6,430 bases of DNA from an uncultured Eubacteriales bacterium (GTDB lineage Bacteria > Bacillota > Clostridia > Oscillospirales > Acutalibacteraceae). Numbering within the stretch: position 1 is the stretch's first letter; each line of letters opens with the position of its first letter. Under the pieces are notes generated by a model. It made no database searches. It had not been told where the DNA came from and was given only the letters and a program-made list of their open reading frames with translations. The stretch spans positions 1-6,430 of the forward strand of contig OMPZ01000168.1 in assembly GCA_900313125.1 (NCBI GenBank), given 5' to 3'. The position numbers and the translations under genes are program-made. Below, piece after piece: positions 1 to 6,159 of the stretch.

Positions 1-21
1 CAAGGGCACTTCCTTCGGGCG

Positions 22-76
22 CCTCTGCTTTGCAGAGGTCTCCACCGGAGACCCGCACCGGCGCGTCCGACGCGCC
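22..76. repeat. cluster of three 7-bp/3-nt hairpins (REP-like or terminator-like)
   Basis: Three perfect inverted repeats follow one another. They are cctctgc/gcagagg (22-28 with 32-38, loop ttt), ggtctcc/ggagacc (37-43 with 47-53, loop acc) and ggcgcgt/acgcgcc (60-66 with 70-76, loop ccg). All three have a 7-bp stem and a 3-nt loop, 17 nt in total. The first two share two bases (37-38), so both cannot fold fully at once. The third, strongest stem is followed by a loosely T-rich stretch (77-86), so it could act as a weak intrinsic terminator for an upstream gene on the + strand. Regular architecture in non-coding DNA is typical of REP-like dispersed repeats. Whether it is repeated in this genome cannot be seen from one copy, and its left border may lie outside the window. 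Confidence 0.6.
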
Positions 77-133
77 TACTTTGTTTGAAGCGCGGAGCAG
101 GTGTTATTTTTTCGATAAAGTACGGCGGAATTT

Positions 134-172
134 GCTTGCAGCCGCTTGGCTGCCCGCCCGGGCGCAGCAAGC
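134..172. repeat. GC-rich foldback with nested stems
   Basis: An outer inverted repeat gcttgc (134-139) / gcaagc (167-172) encloses two further self-complementary units. One is a 6-bp stem gcagcc/ggctgc (138-143 with 148-153, loop gctt); the other is a perfect 10-base palindrome cgcccgggcg (155-164). The outer stem and the first inner stem compete for 138-139. There is no T-tract directly after it, so it is a poor intrinsic-terminator candidate. Its role is unknown. It lies about 50 bases before the -35 box of the operon promoter. Confidence 0.5.
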
Positions 173-220
173 GTAATAATAACGGAATTGTAAACATATT
201 TTAATATTTTTTGCGGTTTG

Positions 221-250
221 TTGAAATCGCATATATCGCGGTGGTATAAT
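221..250 (+). promoter_or_regulatory. sigma-A-type promoter of the MoxR operon
   Basis: A -35 box ttgaaa (221-226) and a consensus -10 box tataat (245-250) are separated by 18 bases. The -10 is preceded by tgg (an extended -10 TGn), and a second tataat follows immediately at 251-256. The upstream region is AT-rich. Transcription would begin near 257-258, giving a leader of roughly 64 nt before the MoxR start codon. It is the only good promoter I see ahead of the three-gene operon. Confidence 0.75.
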
Positions 251-288
251 TATAATGTTTGACAATACTCAGCAAATAATCACGTCAT

Positions 289-324
289 AAGGAGACTGCG
301 CATTTGCGCGTAAATAATTTATGA
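289..324 (+). promoter_or_regulatory. displaced Shine-Dalgarno with possible 6-codon leader ORF overlapping the MoxR start
   Basis: The only good ribosome binding site, aaggag (289-294), ends 26 nt before the MoxR ATG at 321, which is too far for ordinary initiation. An in-frame stop (taa, 315-317) rules out an earlier MoxR start. Nine nt after the SD is a TTG (304) that opens a frame encoding M-R-V-N-N-L and ends in TGA at 322-324, overlapping the MoxR ATG as ATGA. This is the classic geometry for translational coupling. Alternatively, the self-complementary gcgca/tgcgc (298-309) between SD and ATG could fold and bring the two closer. Both readings are inferences; the SD position and the stop codon are direct observations. 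Confidence 0.4.
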
Positions 325-1253
325 AACAGGCAGTCAAGATAATAAAGGAAGTAAAAAAAGCCGTCGTCGGCAAGGACGATATCCTCGTCAAGGTAATGGA
401 AGTTATACTTGCGGGCGGCAATATTCTGATAGAGGATATCCCGGGAGTCGGCAAAACGACGATGGCGCTGGCGTTTTCAAAGGCGATGCAGCTCGAATGC
501 CGCCGCGTACAGTTCACGCCGGACGTTATGCCGTCGGACATAACGGGCTTTACGATGTACAACAAGGCGACCGGAAAGTTTGAATATAAGGAGGGCGCGG
601 GGCTGTGCAATCTGCTGCTTGCCGACGAGATAAACAGAACGTCGAGCAAAACGCAGTCGGCTCTGCTGGAGCTTATGGAGGAGCATTCGGTGACGGTAGA
701 CGGCGTGACGCATAGCTGTCCCGCTCCGCACATCGTCATTGCAACGCAGAACCACGTCGGTACGGCGGGCGCGCTGCCGCTGCCCGAGTCGCAGATGGAC
801 CGCTTTACTATTCGCTTGACTATGGGCTACCCCAGCCTTGAAAACGAGGTCACGATGCTCAAAGACAGGCAGGGCGCAAATCCGCTCTCACGCGTCGAAG
901 CGGTCGCCACGGCGTTCGACATCACGGAAATGAAAAGCAAGGTCGAGAACGTTTACCGCAGCGACGAGATCTTCGACTACATCGCAAGGCTCGTAAAGGA
1001 AACGAGAGAGCACTCCATGATAGCTCTGGGCGTAAGCCCGCGAGGCTCGCTCGCGCTCTCCAATATGGCTGCCGCGAGCGCGTTTCTGCACAAGCGCGAC
1101 TACGTTATCCCCGAGGACGTAAAGCGCGTGTTCACCGACGTTTGCGCTCACCGCGTCATCATGAACTCACAGGCGAGGATATCGGACGTTACGGCGGAAG
1201 CCGTTCTCGACGAGATAGTGCGCTCCGTTAAAGAGCCGGCTATCAGAGGTTGA
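321..1253 (+). CDS. MoxR-family AAA+ ATPase
   Basis: This 310-residue cytoplasmic AAA+ ATPase is of normal MoxR length. Its motifs are Walker A EDIPGVGKT (38-46, Lys45), the MoxR-typical TPDVMPSDITGF (66-77), Walker B LLLADEINR (98-106, Asp102/Glu103), sensor 1 IATQN (140-144), arginine finger in LPESQMDRF (Arg161) and sensor 2 GVSPRG (237-242, Arg241). A C-terminal lid domain follows. All residues needed for ATP binding and hydrolysis are present. After sensor 1 it reads NHVGTAG where many MoxR proteins have NPxExEG, which looks like a subfamily feature. MoxR ATPases are believed to act as chaperone-like remodelers of partners encoded beside them. Here the partners are the DUF58 protein, starting 4 nt after this stop, and the membrane transglutaminase, as in B. 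subtilis yeaC-yeaD-yebA. The start is fixed by an in-frame stop 6 nt upstream. The substrate is unknown. Confidence 0.95.
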   Translation: MKQAVKIIKEVKKAVVGKDDILVKVMEVILAGGNILIEDIPGVGKTTMALAFSKAMQLECRRVQFTPDVMPSDITGFTMYNKATGKFEYKEGAGLCNLLLADEINRTSSKTQSALLELMEEHSVTVDGVTHSCPAPHIVIATQNHVGTAGALPLPESQMDRFTIRLTMGYPSLENEVTMLKDRQGANPLSRVEAVATAFDITEMKSKVENVYRSDEIFDYIARLVKETREHSMIALGVSPRGSLALSNMAAASAFLHKRDYVIPEDVKRVFTDVCAHRVIMNSQARISDVTAEAVLDEIVRSVKEPAIRG

Positions 1254-1257
1254 CGCG

Positions 1258-2349
1258 ATGCTCAAGAACAGGATAATATACGCCGTGATATTGGCGGGGC
1301 TGTTTTTGTTCTACATTTACTGCACCTCGTTCGTGTCGGTCTTTGTGATATATCTGCTTCTCTCGCTCACCGCCGTGAGCGGCGCGCTCGCGTTCATCGC
1401 GTCGCGAAAGGTCAGCGCGCACATCAGCCGTTCGCTCTCGAGCGCGAATATCGGCAAACGCACGGTGGAGTTCTGCGCCGTTGTCGAAAGCACATCGCCG
1501 CTGCCCGCGCCCGTGATAGTTTTCGACATGGAGCTGCGCGATATGTCGGAGCAGGGCGTTATACACAGGCGTGTGAAAACGTCGCTCGGCTCTTACGATT
1601 CGCGCAGCATATACATCTCGCTGTCCGTGCCGTATTCGGCATTCGTCGAGGGTGAAGCAAAGCGGCTGCGCGTCTGCGACTGCTTCGGGGTGTTTTCCTT
1701 CCCCGTAAAGCAGAAGGAGCACAAGGCGAGGGTGCTTATTTCCCCCGCGTCAAAAAGCACGAAAAGGGTGTACGGAAAATGTACGCAGGTCATTTCCGAC
1801 AGCGACGTCTACTCCGACACGCAGAAGGGCGACGACCGTTCGCAGGTTTTCGAGCTTCGCGACTACAGAGAGGGCGACGACCTGAGGAACGTCCATTGGG
1901 GATTAAGCTCAAAGCGCGATTCGCTTATAGTCAAGGAGTTCAGCCGCCCTATCGAGGAAAGCTGCACGGTGCTGCTTGAGGTATCTCTCGCCGACAGCGA
2001 CATCGCCGAGACGAAAAGGCGCGCCGACAGGCTGCTCGCGGAGTTCATCGCGCTGGCGTCGCACCTTATCGAGCAGGGTCAGCCGTTCGATACTGTAATG
2101 TATTCCGACAAGGCGAAAAAGCTCGTATCCGCTCACATCAAAAAATACGAGGACACCGCCGACGCGCTGAAAATGTTCCTCTCCGAGCGTCTGCCCGAAA
2201 AGCCCCTGCTTTCCTACACGATGTACTTTGATACGCACAGCTTTCAAAACAGCGCCGTCTATTACATCTACCACTCGGGAGCTGTGAGCGAAAAGCCGCG
2301 CGTCCCCGAAAACACCGTCGTGATAGACGCCGCGCAGGTTGAGCCGTGA
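1258..2349 (+). CDS. DUF58 domain membrane protein (YeaD-like)
   Basis: This 363-residue protein begins with two hydrophobic stretches (about 6-26 and 27-48), probably a membrane hairpin, followed by a soluble region. The beta-rich middle contains RVCDCFGVFSF (138-148), matching the DPFGLF-like motif of the family. The diagnostic DUF58 box REGDDLRNVHWGLSSKR lies at 204-220, within a longer match at 201-228. The remaining C-terminal part resembles the vWA-like half of the family. DUF58 proteins are the usual partners of MoxR ATPases; a biochemical activity is not established. The ATG sits 4 nt after the MoxR stop with an agagg ribosome site (1245-1249, spacer about 8 nt), so translation is probably coupled. 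The transglutaminase gene follows within about 40 nt, completing the conserved triplet. Family assignment is firm; molecular role is inference from context. Confidence 0.93.
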   Translation: MLKNRIIYAVILAGLFLFYIYCTSFVSVFVIYLLLSLTAVSGALAFIASRKVSAHISRSLSSANIGKRTVEFCAVVESTSPLPAPVIVFDMELRDMSEQGVIHRRVKTSLGSYDSRSIYISLSVPYSAFVEGEAKRLRVCDCFGVFSFPVKQKEHKARVLISPASKSTKRVYGKCTQVISDSDVYSDTQKGDDRSQVFELRDYREGDDLRNVHWGLSSKRDSLIVKEFSRPIEESCTVLLEVSLADSDIAETKRRADRLLAEFIALASHLIEQGQPFDTVMYSDKAKKLVSAHIKKYEDTADALKMFLSERLPEKPLLSYTMYFDTHSFQNSAVYYIYHSGAVSEKPRVPENTVVIDAAQVEP

Positions 2350-2389
2350 CACTTCGGATGATATTCATTTTAAAAAAATGGTGAAAGCC

Positions 2390-5161
2390 ATGTTAAGATA
2401 TAAAATAAAAAAACAAAAGACAAATACAAAAACAACGCTTGAGCCGACGAGCACTATCGGCATAAAAACGGAGTCGAACGACAGGCGGCCGATGACGGTC
2501 CTCGTCTGTATTATCGTTACGGCAGCCGTCGTGTGCGCCGCGAAAATGCTCATCGACAGCTTTCTGCTGCTGGGCTTTGAGTCGGCGGAACCGACGCATT
2601 TTTACTTCGACGACTATGAGGTAAGGAACTTTTATATCCGGCTCGTTATCGGCGCTGCTGCCATTACCGCCGCAAACGCGCTGCATAAGCACTCCGTGAA
2701 GGCGATCGTCACGCTTCTGGCGGCGTATGTTTTCTACGGCGCGAGCCACTATGAGTATATCGTAAACGGCTTTATCCGCGCGCTGAACCGCGCCGTCTTT
2801 GCGATAGTCACCACGGAAGGCTCTGTACCGCGGCAGTATTACCTGACTTATTTCGACACGAACGAGCCGAAGAAGGAGCTTCTGTGCTTTATCTTCATCG
2901 CGCTGTTCGGGTTCTGCTTTTTGCTTTCCTACGTCGGCGTGCGCCGCTGCAACGCGCTGTGGTTCACGGTGCTTCTTATGTCGTGTGCCGCCGTTCCGCT
3001 GTTTTTCAACTGCCTTGACAGCGAAGCGTGGTTCATCGCGTCGGCGCTGCTGTGCATACTCATGTACACGATCGACGTTCAGGGATACCGCCGCGCGTCG
3101 CGCAGCAACACGATCACCAATTTCGGAACGACGCTGAAGATCAGCGGAAAATACGCCGCGTGGCCGACGTTCCAGCAGACCGTGATAATTTTTGTCTGCG
3201 CGCTTGCCGCTATTTTTGTGATAGACCTCGGCAGCGACTTCGATGGCTACAAGCGTTCTCCGAAAGCCGAAGAGCTCAGTAAAAGCATCATGTATACGAT
3301 AGAGGATATCGTTTCGGGAACGTCGCTCGACAGCTTCGGCTTAGGCACGTCAAACGGGCTGAACAACGGTCAGCTTTCGCGAATGGGCGACCTCGACTAC
3401 AGCGGCAAAACGATGTTTGAGATAAAAACGCCGCAGAAAATGTCGTATTATCTGCGCTCGTACTCGGCGGCGATCTACACCGGGAAAAGGTGGTCGCCCG
3501 TGCCGGGCAGAACGTACCGCTCGTATGACTTCTGGAAGGGCTTTGAGAAAGACGGCTTCTATCCGCAGTTTATGCACGAGGAAAACGCGCTGTTTTATTT
3601 TTCCGACTCGGGCGAGCGGGATACGATAAAGCTCGACATAAAAAACAGGAACATCAACCACAAAACGTTTTTGACCGACTACAGAATGCTGCCGGACTAC
3701 ACCGCCGACGCGCTCGGCATGGCGTCGTTCAAATACGACGGGAATTTTTCCTTCCGCACATTCGGCGGCGAGATACGCTGCAACGAAACGATCATTGACA
3801 CAAGCACCGCCGCGGCGACAAGCGAATATATCGGGCAGCTGCCGTCGGGCAGCGTGCCCGAGTGCCTTTACTCCATCGTTCACGACGGCGATTTTACGAG
3901 TATTGGCGCAATGCTGAGCAGCTACGCGCCGCCGCAGGAGGAGTCGGACGAGTTTTACGAAAACGAGAAGCTGTACAGGCAGTTCGTCGCGGAGAATTAT
4001 CTCTCTTACCCCGAGAGTGTGAACGACTATCTGCCCGAGGGATACGACGATCACATTCTGCATATGTACAACACCGCGGTGAGCGATGCGGGCTACGGTG
4101 CCGAAAACGGCTTTTTTTCCGTTGATCGTTATTACGAGCTCGTCACCGGGTACGTCCGCAATTATCTTGACGAAAAAGCCGACTACACGCTCACACCGGG
4201 CACAACGCCCTCCGGCAGAGATTTTGCCGAATATTTCATAAACGAGAACCACCAAGGGTACTGCGTTCACTTCGCGACAGCCGCCGCATTGATGCTGCGC
4301 CGCGCGGGCATTCCCACGCGCTACTGTGAGGGATATTTTGTCAGCGCCGACGACGTTGACCGTGCGAACACAGGCTACGACGGCTTTGCGAAGATACCCG
4401 ACAGCCGCGGTCACGCATGGGTCGAAGCGTACTATCCGCTGACGGGCTGGCAGGTGCTGGAGTTTACGCCGCGCTACTCCGACGGCATGACGCCGCAGGA
4501 AAACAACCTGACCGATCCCGACGAGGACGACAGCGAGACCGACACGCAGACCGATACGGAGTCTGAGACCGACACAGAAACGGAGACCGATACACAAACC
4601 GATACCGACAGCGAAACAGATACGGAGACGGACACCGATACACAGTCGGACTCCGACTCGCAGTCCGACCTCTCCGCTGCCCCGGCATCTCCCGGCGGAG
4701 GGGCAGCCGCAAAGCAAACGCCGCTCATCGTGAAGCTCCTGCTCCGGCTTTTGCGCCTGATACTTACGCTTGCGCTCATTGCCGCGGCATGGCTCGGCGC
4801 AAGGCTCGGCGTGCTCAGGCTGCGCGCGTACCTCTTCGACCGCGAGGACACAAAAAAGGGCGCGCTGTCGATGTATTTCCACTCGCTGCGCGTACTTCGC
4901 CTGATGAACATCAGGAAAAAGAAGGGCGAGGGCGACGAGGAGTTCGGAATGCGCTGCGCAAAGCTGCTTCAGGAGATCACACCTCCCGAGATGAGGAAAT
5001 TCACTCACACCGCTCTCTCGGCGCGCTTCGGAAACACGCCGCCGACAAAGGAGCAGACGGCGCAGATGAGACGCCTGCTCAAAAAGCTGACGCGGGAAAT
5101 GTACGCGTCAAAGCCGAGGTGGAAAAAATTGATAATAAAGTATATATTATTCTTCGATTAA
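2390..5161 (+). CDS. multi-pass membrane transglutaminase-like protein (TgpA/YebA type)
   Basis: The protein has 923 residues. A basic N-terminus (1-34) precedes six or seven membrane segments (about 35-60, 82-98, 103-118, 163-184, 188-207, 211-229, 263-280). An extracytoplasmic region follows with the family-typical YYLRSYSAAIYTGKRW (353-368). The transglutaminase-like core has GYCVHFA (Cys625), RGHAWVEAYY (His675) and a third catalytic position LEFTP (Glu691 instead of the common Asp). Next come an acidic Asp/Glu-Thr/Ser stalk (709-760), a last membrane segment (about 787-807) and a basic DUF4129-like cytosolic tail. It is related to P. aeruginosa TgpA and B. subtilis YebA, but longer. The physiological substrate is unknown; an envelope protein or peptide is likely. 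I chose ATG 2390 because ggtga lies 5 nt upstream. ATG 2378 and a TTG at 2339 overlapping the DUF58 gene are in frame but have poor ribosome sites. No clear terminator follows. Confidence 0.93.
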   Translation: MLRYKIKKQKTNTKTTLEPTSTIGIKTESNDRRPMTVLVCIIVTAAVVCAAKMLIDSFLLLGFESAEPTHFYFDDYEVRNFYIRLVIGAAAITAANALHKHSVKAIVTLLAAYVFYGASHYEYIVNGFIRALNRAVFAIVTTEGSVPRQYYLTYFDTNEPKKELLCFIFIALFGFCFLLSYVGVRRCNALWFTVLLMSCAAVPLFFNCLDSEAWFIASALLCILMYTIDVQGYRRASRSNTITNFGTTLKISGKYAAWPTFQQTVIIFVCALAAIFVIDLGSDFDGYKRSPKAEELSKSIMYTIEDIVSGTSLDSFGLGTSNGLNNGQLSRMGDLDYSGKTMFEIKTPQKMSYYLRSYSAAIYTGKRWSPVPGRTYRSYDFWKGFEKDGFYPQFMHEENALFYFSDSGERDTIKLDIKNRNINHKTFLTDYRMLPDYTADALGMASFKYDGNFSFRTFGGEIRCNETIIDTSTAAATSEYIGQLPSGSVPECLYSIVHDGDFTSIGAMLSSYAPPQEESDEFYENEKLYRQFVAENYLSYPESVNDYLPEGYDDHILHMYNTAVSDAGYGAENGFFSVDRYYELVTGYVRNYLDEKADYTLTPGTTPSGRDFAEYFINENHQGYCVHFATAAALMLRRAGIPTRYCEGYFVSADDVDRANTGYDGFAKIPDSRGHAWVEAYYPLTGWQVLEFTPRYSDGMTPQENNLTDPDEDDSETDTQTDTESETDTETETDTQTDTDSETDTETDTDTQSDSDSQSDLSAAPASPGGGAAAKQTPLIVKLLLRLLRLILTLALIAAAWLGARLGVLRLRAYLFDREDTKKGALSMYFHSLRVLRLMNIRKKKGEGDEEFGMRCAKLLQEITPPEMRKFTHTALSARFGNTPPTKEQTAQMRRLLKKLTREMYASKPRWKKLIIKYILFFD
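4526..4669 (+). repeat. degenerate hexanucleotide repeat encoding an acidic (D/E)(T/S) stalk
   Basis: Inside the transglutaminase gene, codons for Asp or Glu alternate with Thr or Ser (some Gln) for about 48 residues (713-760). This gives a degenerate 6-base period built of gac/gag/gat with acc/aca/acg. The peptide has no basic or hydrophobic residues. It sits between the catalytic domain and the last membrane segment, so it should be an extended, highly charged extracytoplasmic spacer. The period suggests the length may change by slippage without breaking the frame, because units are multiples of three. Confidence 0.85.
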
Positions 5162-5178
5162 TTGTACTGATATTGATA

Positions 5179-5207
5179 TTGAATTTTCCGCCGAAAAGAA
5201 TTATAAT
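5179..5207 (+). promoter_or_regulatory. promoter for the beta-helix acyltransferase gene
   Basis: A -35-like ttgaat (5179-5184) and a consensus -10 tataat (5202-5207) are separated by exactly 17 bases, starting 18 bases after the transglutaminase stop. Transcription from about 5214 would give a leader near 229 nt that contains the whole 123-bp foldback element before the start codon at 5443. The AT-rich context makes chance matches more likely, so confidence is moderate. Confidence 0.55.
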
Positions 5208-5277
5208 AAGAAAAGACTTCAGCGGTTTTTACCGTTCATCATTCACTATCCACAGCTTTAGAAAACATTTTTGCTGA

Positions 5278-5400
5278 AACCCCTCCGGCACTCCGCTTAT
5301 GCTCCGTGCCACCTCCCCTAAAGGGGAGGCTGCTAAGCTTAGCTATACTCCAACGCCTCCCCTTTAGGGGAGGTGTCGAGCGCAGCGAGACGGAGGGGTT
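5278..5400. mobile_element. MITE-like 123-bp foldback element, no coding capacity
   Basis: Perfect 10-bp terminal inverted repeats, aacccctccg (5278-5287) and cggaggggtt (5391-5400), bound a 123-bp element. Inside is a perfect 21-bp inverted repeat (5310-5330 with 5355-5375). Each arm is itself a hairpin, cctcccc/ggggagg, with loop taaa on the left and ttta on the right. A 12-base palindrome gctaagcttagc (5332-5343) sits almost at the centre. The TIRs plus lack of coding capacity fit a non-autonomous miniature inverted-repeat element. I see no clean target-site duplication at its edges. A 9-base direct repeat gttcatcat occurs further out, at 5234-5242 and 5412-5420. The element sits in a gene spacer and probably in the leader RNA of the next gene. 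Confidence 0.75.
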
Positions 5401-5442
5401 AGTAGATAGTGGTTCATCATATACTAACAGGAGATCATAAAA

Positions 5443-6123
5443 ATGCAGGAAAAGCTTTTGGCAAAGAATTTGCTCGATTACAGCAAAACTATCGCAAAGC
5501 CGCTGTTTGAAAGCGTAGCTTATCCGTGGGAGGTCTTTGAGAAGCTCGCCGATTTTATTATTGAGATCGGCAGCACTCTCCCCGAGGACGAGTACGAAAA
5601 GCGCGGCGAAAATATATGGGTACACAAAACAGCCGAGATCGCGCCCACCGCTTACCTCAACGGTCCGCTCATCATCGGCGAGGGCACAGAGGTGCGCCAC
5701 TGCGCGTTCATCAGAGGCACGGCTATCGTAGGCAAGGGCTGCGTTGTCGGCAACTCGACCGAGCTCAAGGGCTCGATACTTTTCGACAGAGTTCAGTGCC
5801 CGCACTACAACTACATCGGCGACTCGATATTGGGCTATATGTCGCACACGGGCGCCGGCGTTATCACGTCGAACCTCAAGTCGGACAAGTCGATCGTCAC
5901 GGTCGCTTTTGAAGGCTCAAAGCTCGACACGAACAGAAAGAAATTCGGAGCGATAATCGGCGACATGACCGAGGTCGGCTGCAACAGCGTACTCAACCCC
6001 GGCACGGTCATCGGCAGGAACACGAACGTTTATCCGCTCTCAATGGTAAGGGGCTACGTCGCAAGCAACAGCATCTACAAGTCGCGCGGCGAGGTCTGCA
6101 AAAAAAATATCAGACATATTTGA
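5443..6123 (+). CDS. stand-alone GlmU-like left-handed beta-helix acyltransferase
   Basis: This 226-residue protein has a helical N-terminus (about 1-50) and then hexapeptide-repeat turns (about 57-205) of a left-handed beta-helix, the fold of the GlmU C-terminal acetyltransferase domain. Residues aligning by eye with the E. coli GlmU acetyltransferase site are Arg91 (Arg333), Glu107 and Lys109 in ELKG (Glu349, Lys351), His121 and Tyr124 in HYNYIGDS (His363, Tyr366), and Asn144 in GAGVITSN (Asn386). The N-terminal uridylyltransferase domain of full GlmU (about 450 residues) is absent, so it cannot be a complete bifunctional GlmU, although such proteins are often labelled UDP-GlcNAc pyrophosphorylase. 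It probably transfers an acetyl or acyl group to a (nucleotide-)sugar amine; the substrate is unknown, and trimer assembly is expected from the fold. The start has aggag (5429-5433) with a 9-nt spacer. It is probably transcribed from the promoter at 5179-5207. Confidence 0.88.
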   Translation: MQEKLLAKNLLDYSKTIAKPLFESVAYPWEVFEKLADFIIEIGSTLPEDEYEKRGENIWVHKTAEIAPTAYLNGPLIIGEGTEVRHCAFIRGTAIVGKGCVVGNSTELKGSILFDRVQCPHYNYIGDSILGYMSHTGAGVITSNLKSDKSIVTVAFEGSKLDTNRKKFGAIIGDMTEVGCNSVLNPGTVIGRNTNVYPLSMVRGYVASNSIYKSRGEVCKKNIRHI

Positions 6124-6159
6124 ATCTATCGGGAATAAATTCAGGGAAGGGTGCATATT

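Larger units (their letters stand above)
1..320. other. non-coding region upstream of the MoxR operon
   Basis: I see no supportable gene in these 320 bases. The left 180 bases are GC-rich and made largely of short inverted repeats (listed separately at 22-76 and 134-172), with a T-rich patch around 108-115. From about 180 the sequence turns AT-rich and carries the promoter and leader of the downstream operon. The upstream gene is outside the window, so I cannot tell whether the left part is its 3' untranslated region or terminator, or an independent repeat. Confidence 0.7.

Noticed and set aside
259..290. Second promoter with ttgaca at 259-264
   Set aside because: No acceptable -10 box occurs at 16-19 nt spacing, and the position overlaps the expected start of the better promoter at 221-250.
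2339..2389. TTG start at 2339 (and ATG at 2378) extending the transglutaminase by 17 (or 4) residues
   Set aside because: Neither has a good ribosome site. The ATG at 2390 has ggtga 5 nt upstream, and the extra residues look like non-conserved leader, though they cannot be excluded.
4530..4670. CRISPR-like or tandem array
   Set aside because: The periodicity is 6 bases, in frame and protein-coding, with no repeat-spacer structure.
4474..4911. Minus-strand frame with a Ser-Val repeat protein
   Set aside because: This is the reverse-complement reading of the Asp/Glu-Thr/Ser repeat codons; it has no independent support.
3350..5008. 552-codon open frame on the minus strand, opposite the transglutaminase gene
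   Set aside because: It is a shadow of the + strand gene's GC-biased codon use. The translation shows no recognisable domain, and the + frame has clear catalytic motifs.
5162..5277. Extension of a + strand open frame (4789-5277) beyond the transglutaminase stop
   Set aside because: It is mostly out of frame with the real gene, has no ribosome site and runs through AT-rich spacer containing a promoter.
5310..5375. Foldback arms read as an intrinsic terminator of the MoxR operon
   Set aside because: Stems are strong, but neither hairpin is followed by a T-tract; the TIR-bounded architecture fits a mobile repeat better.
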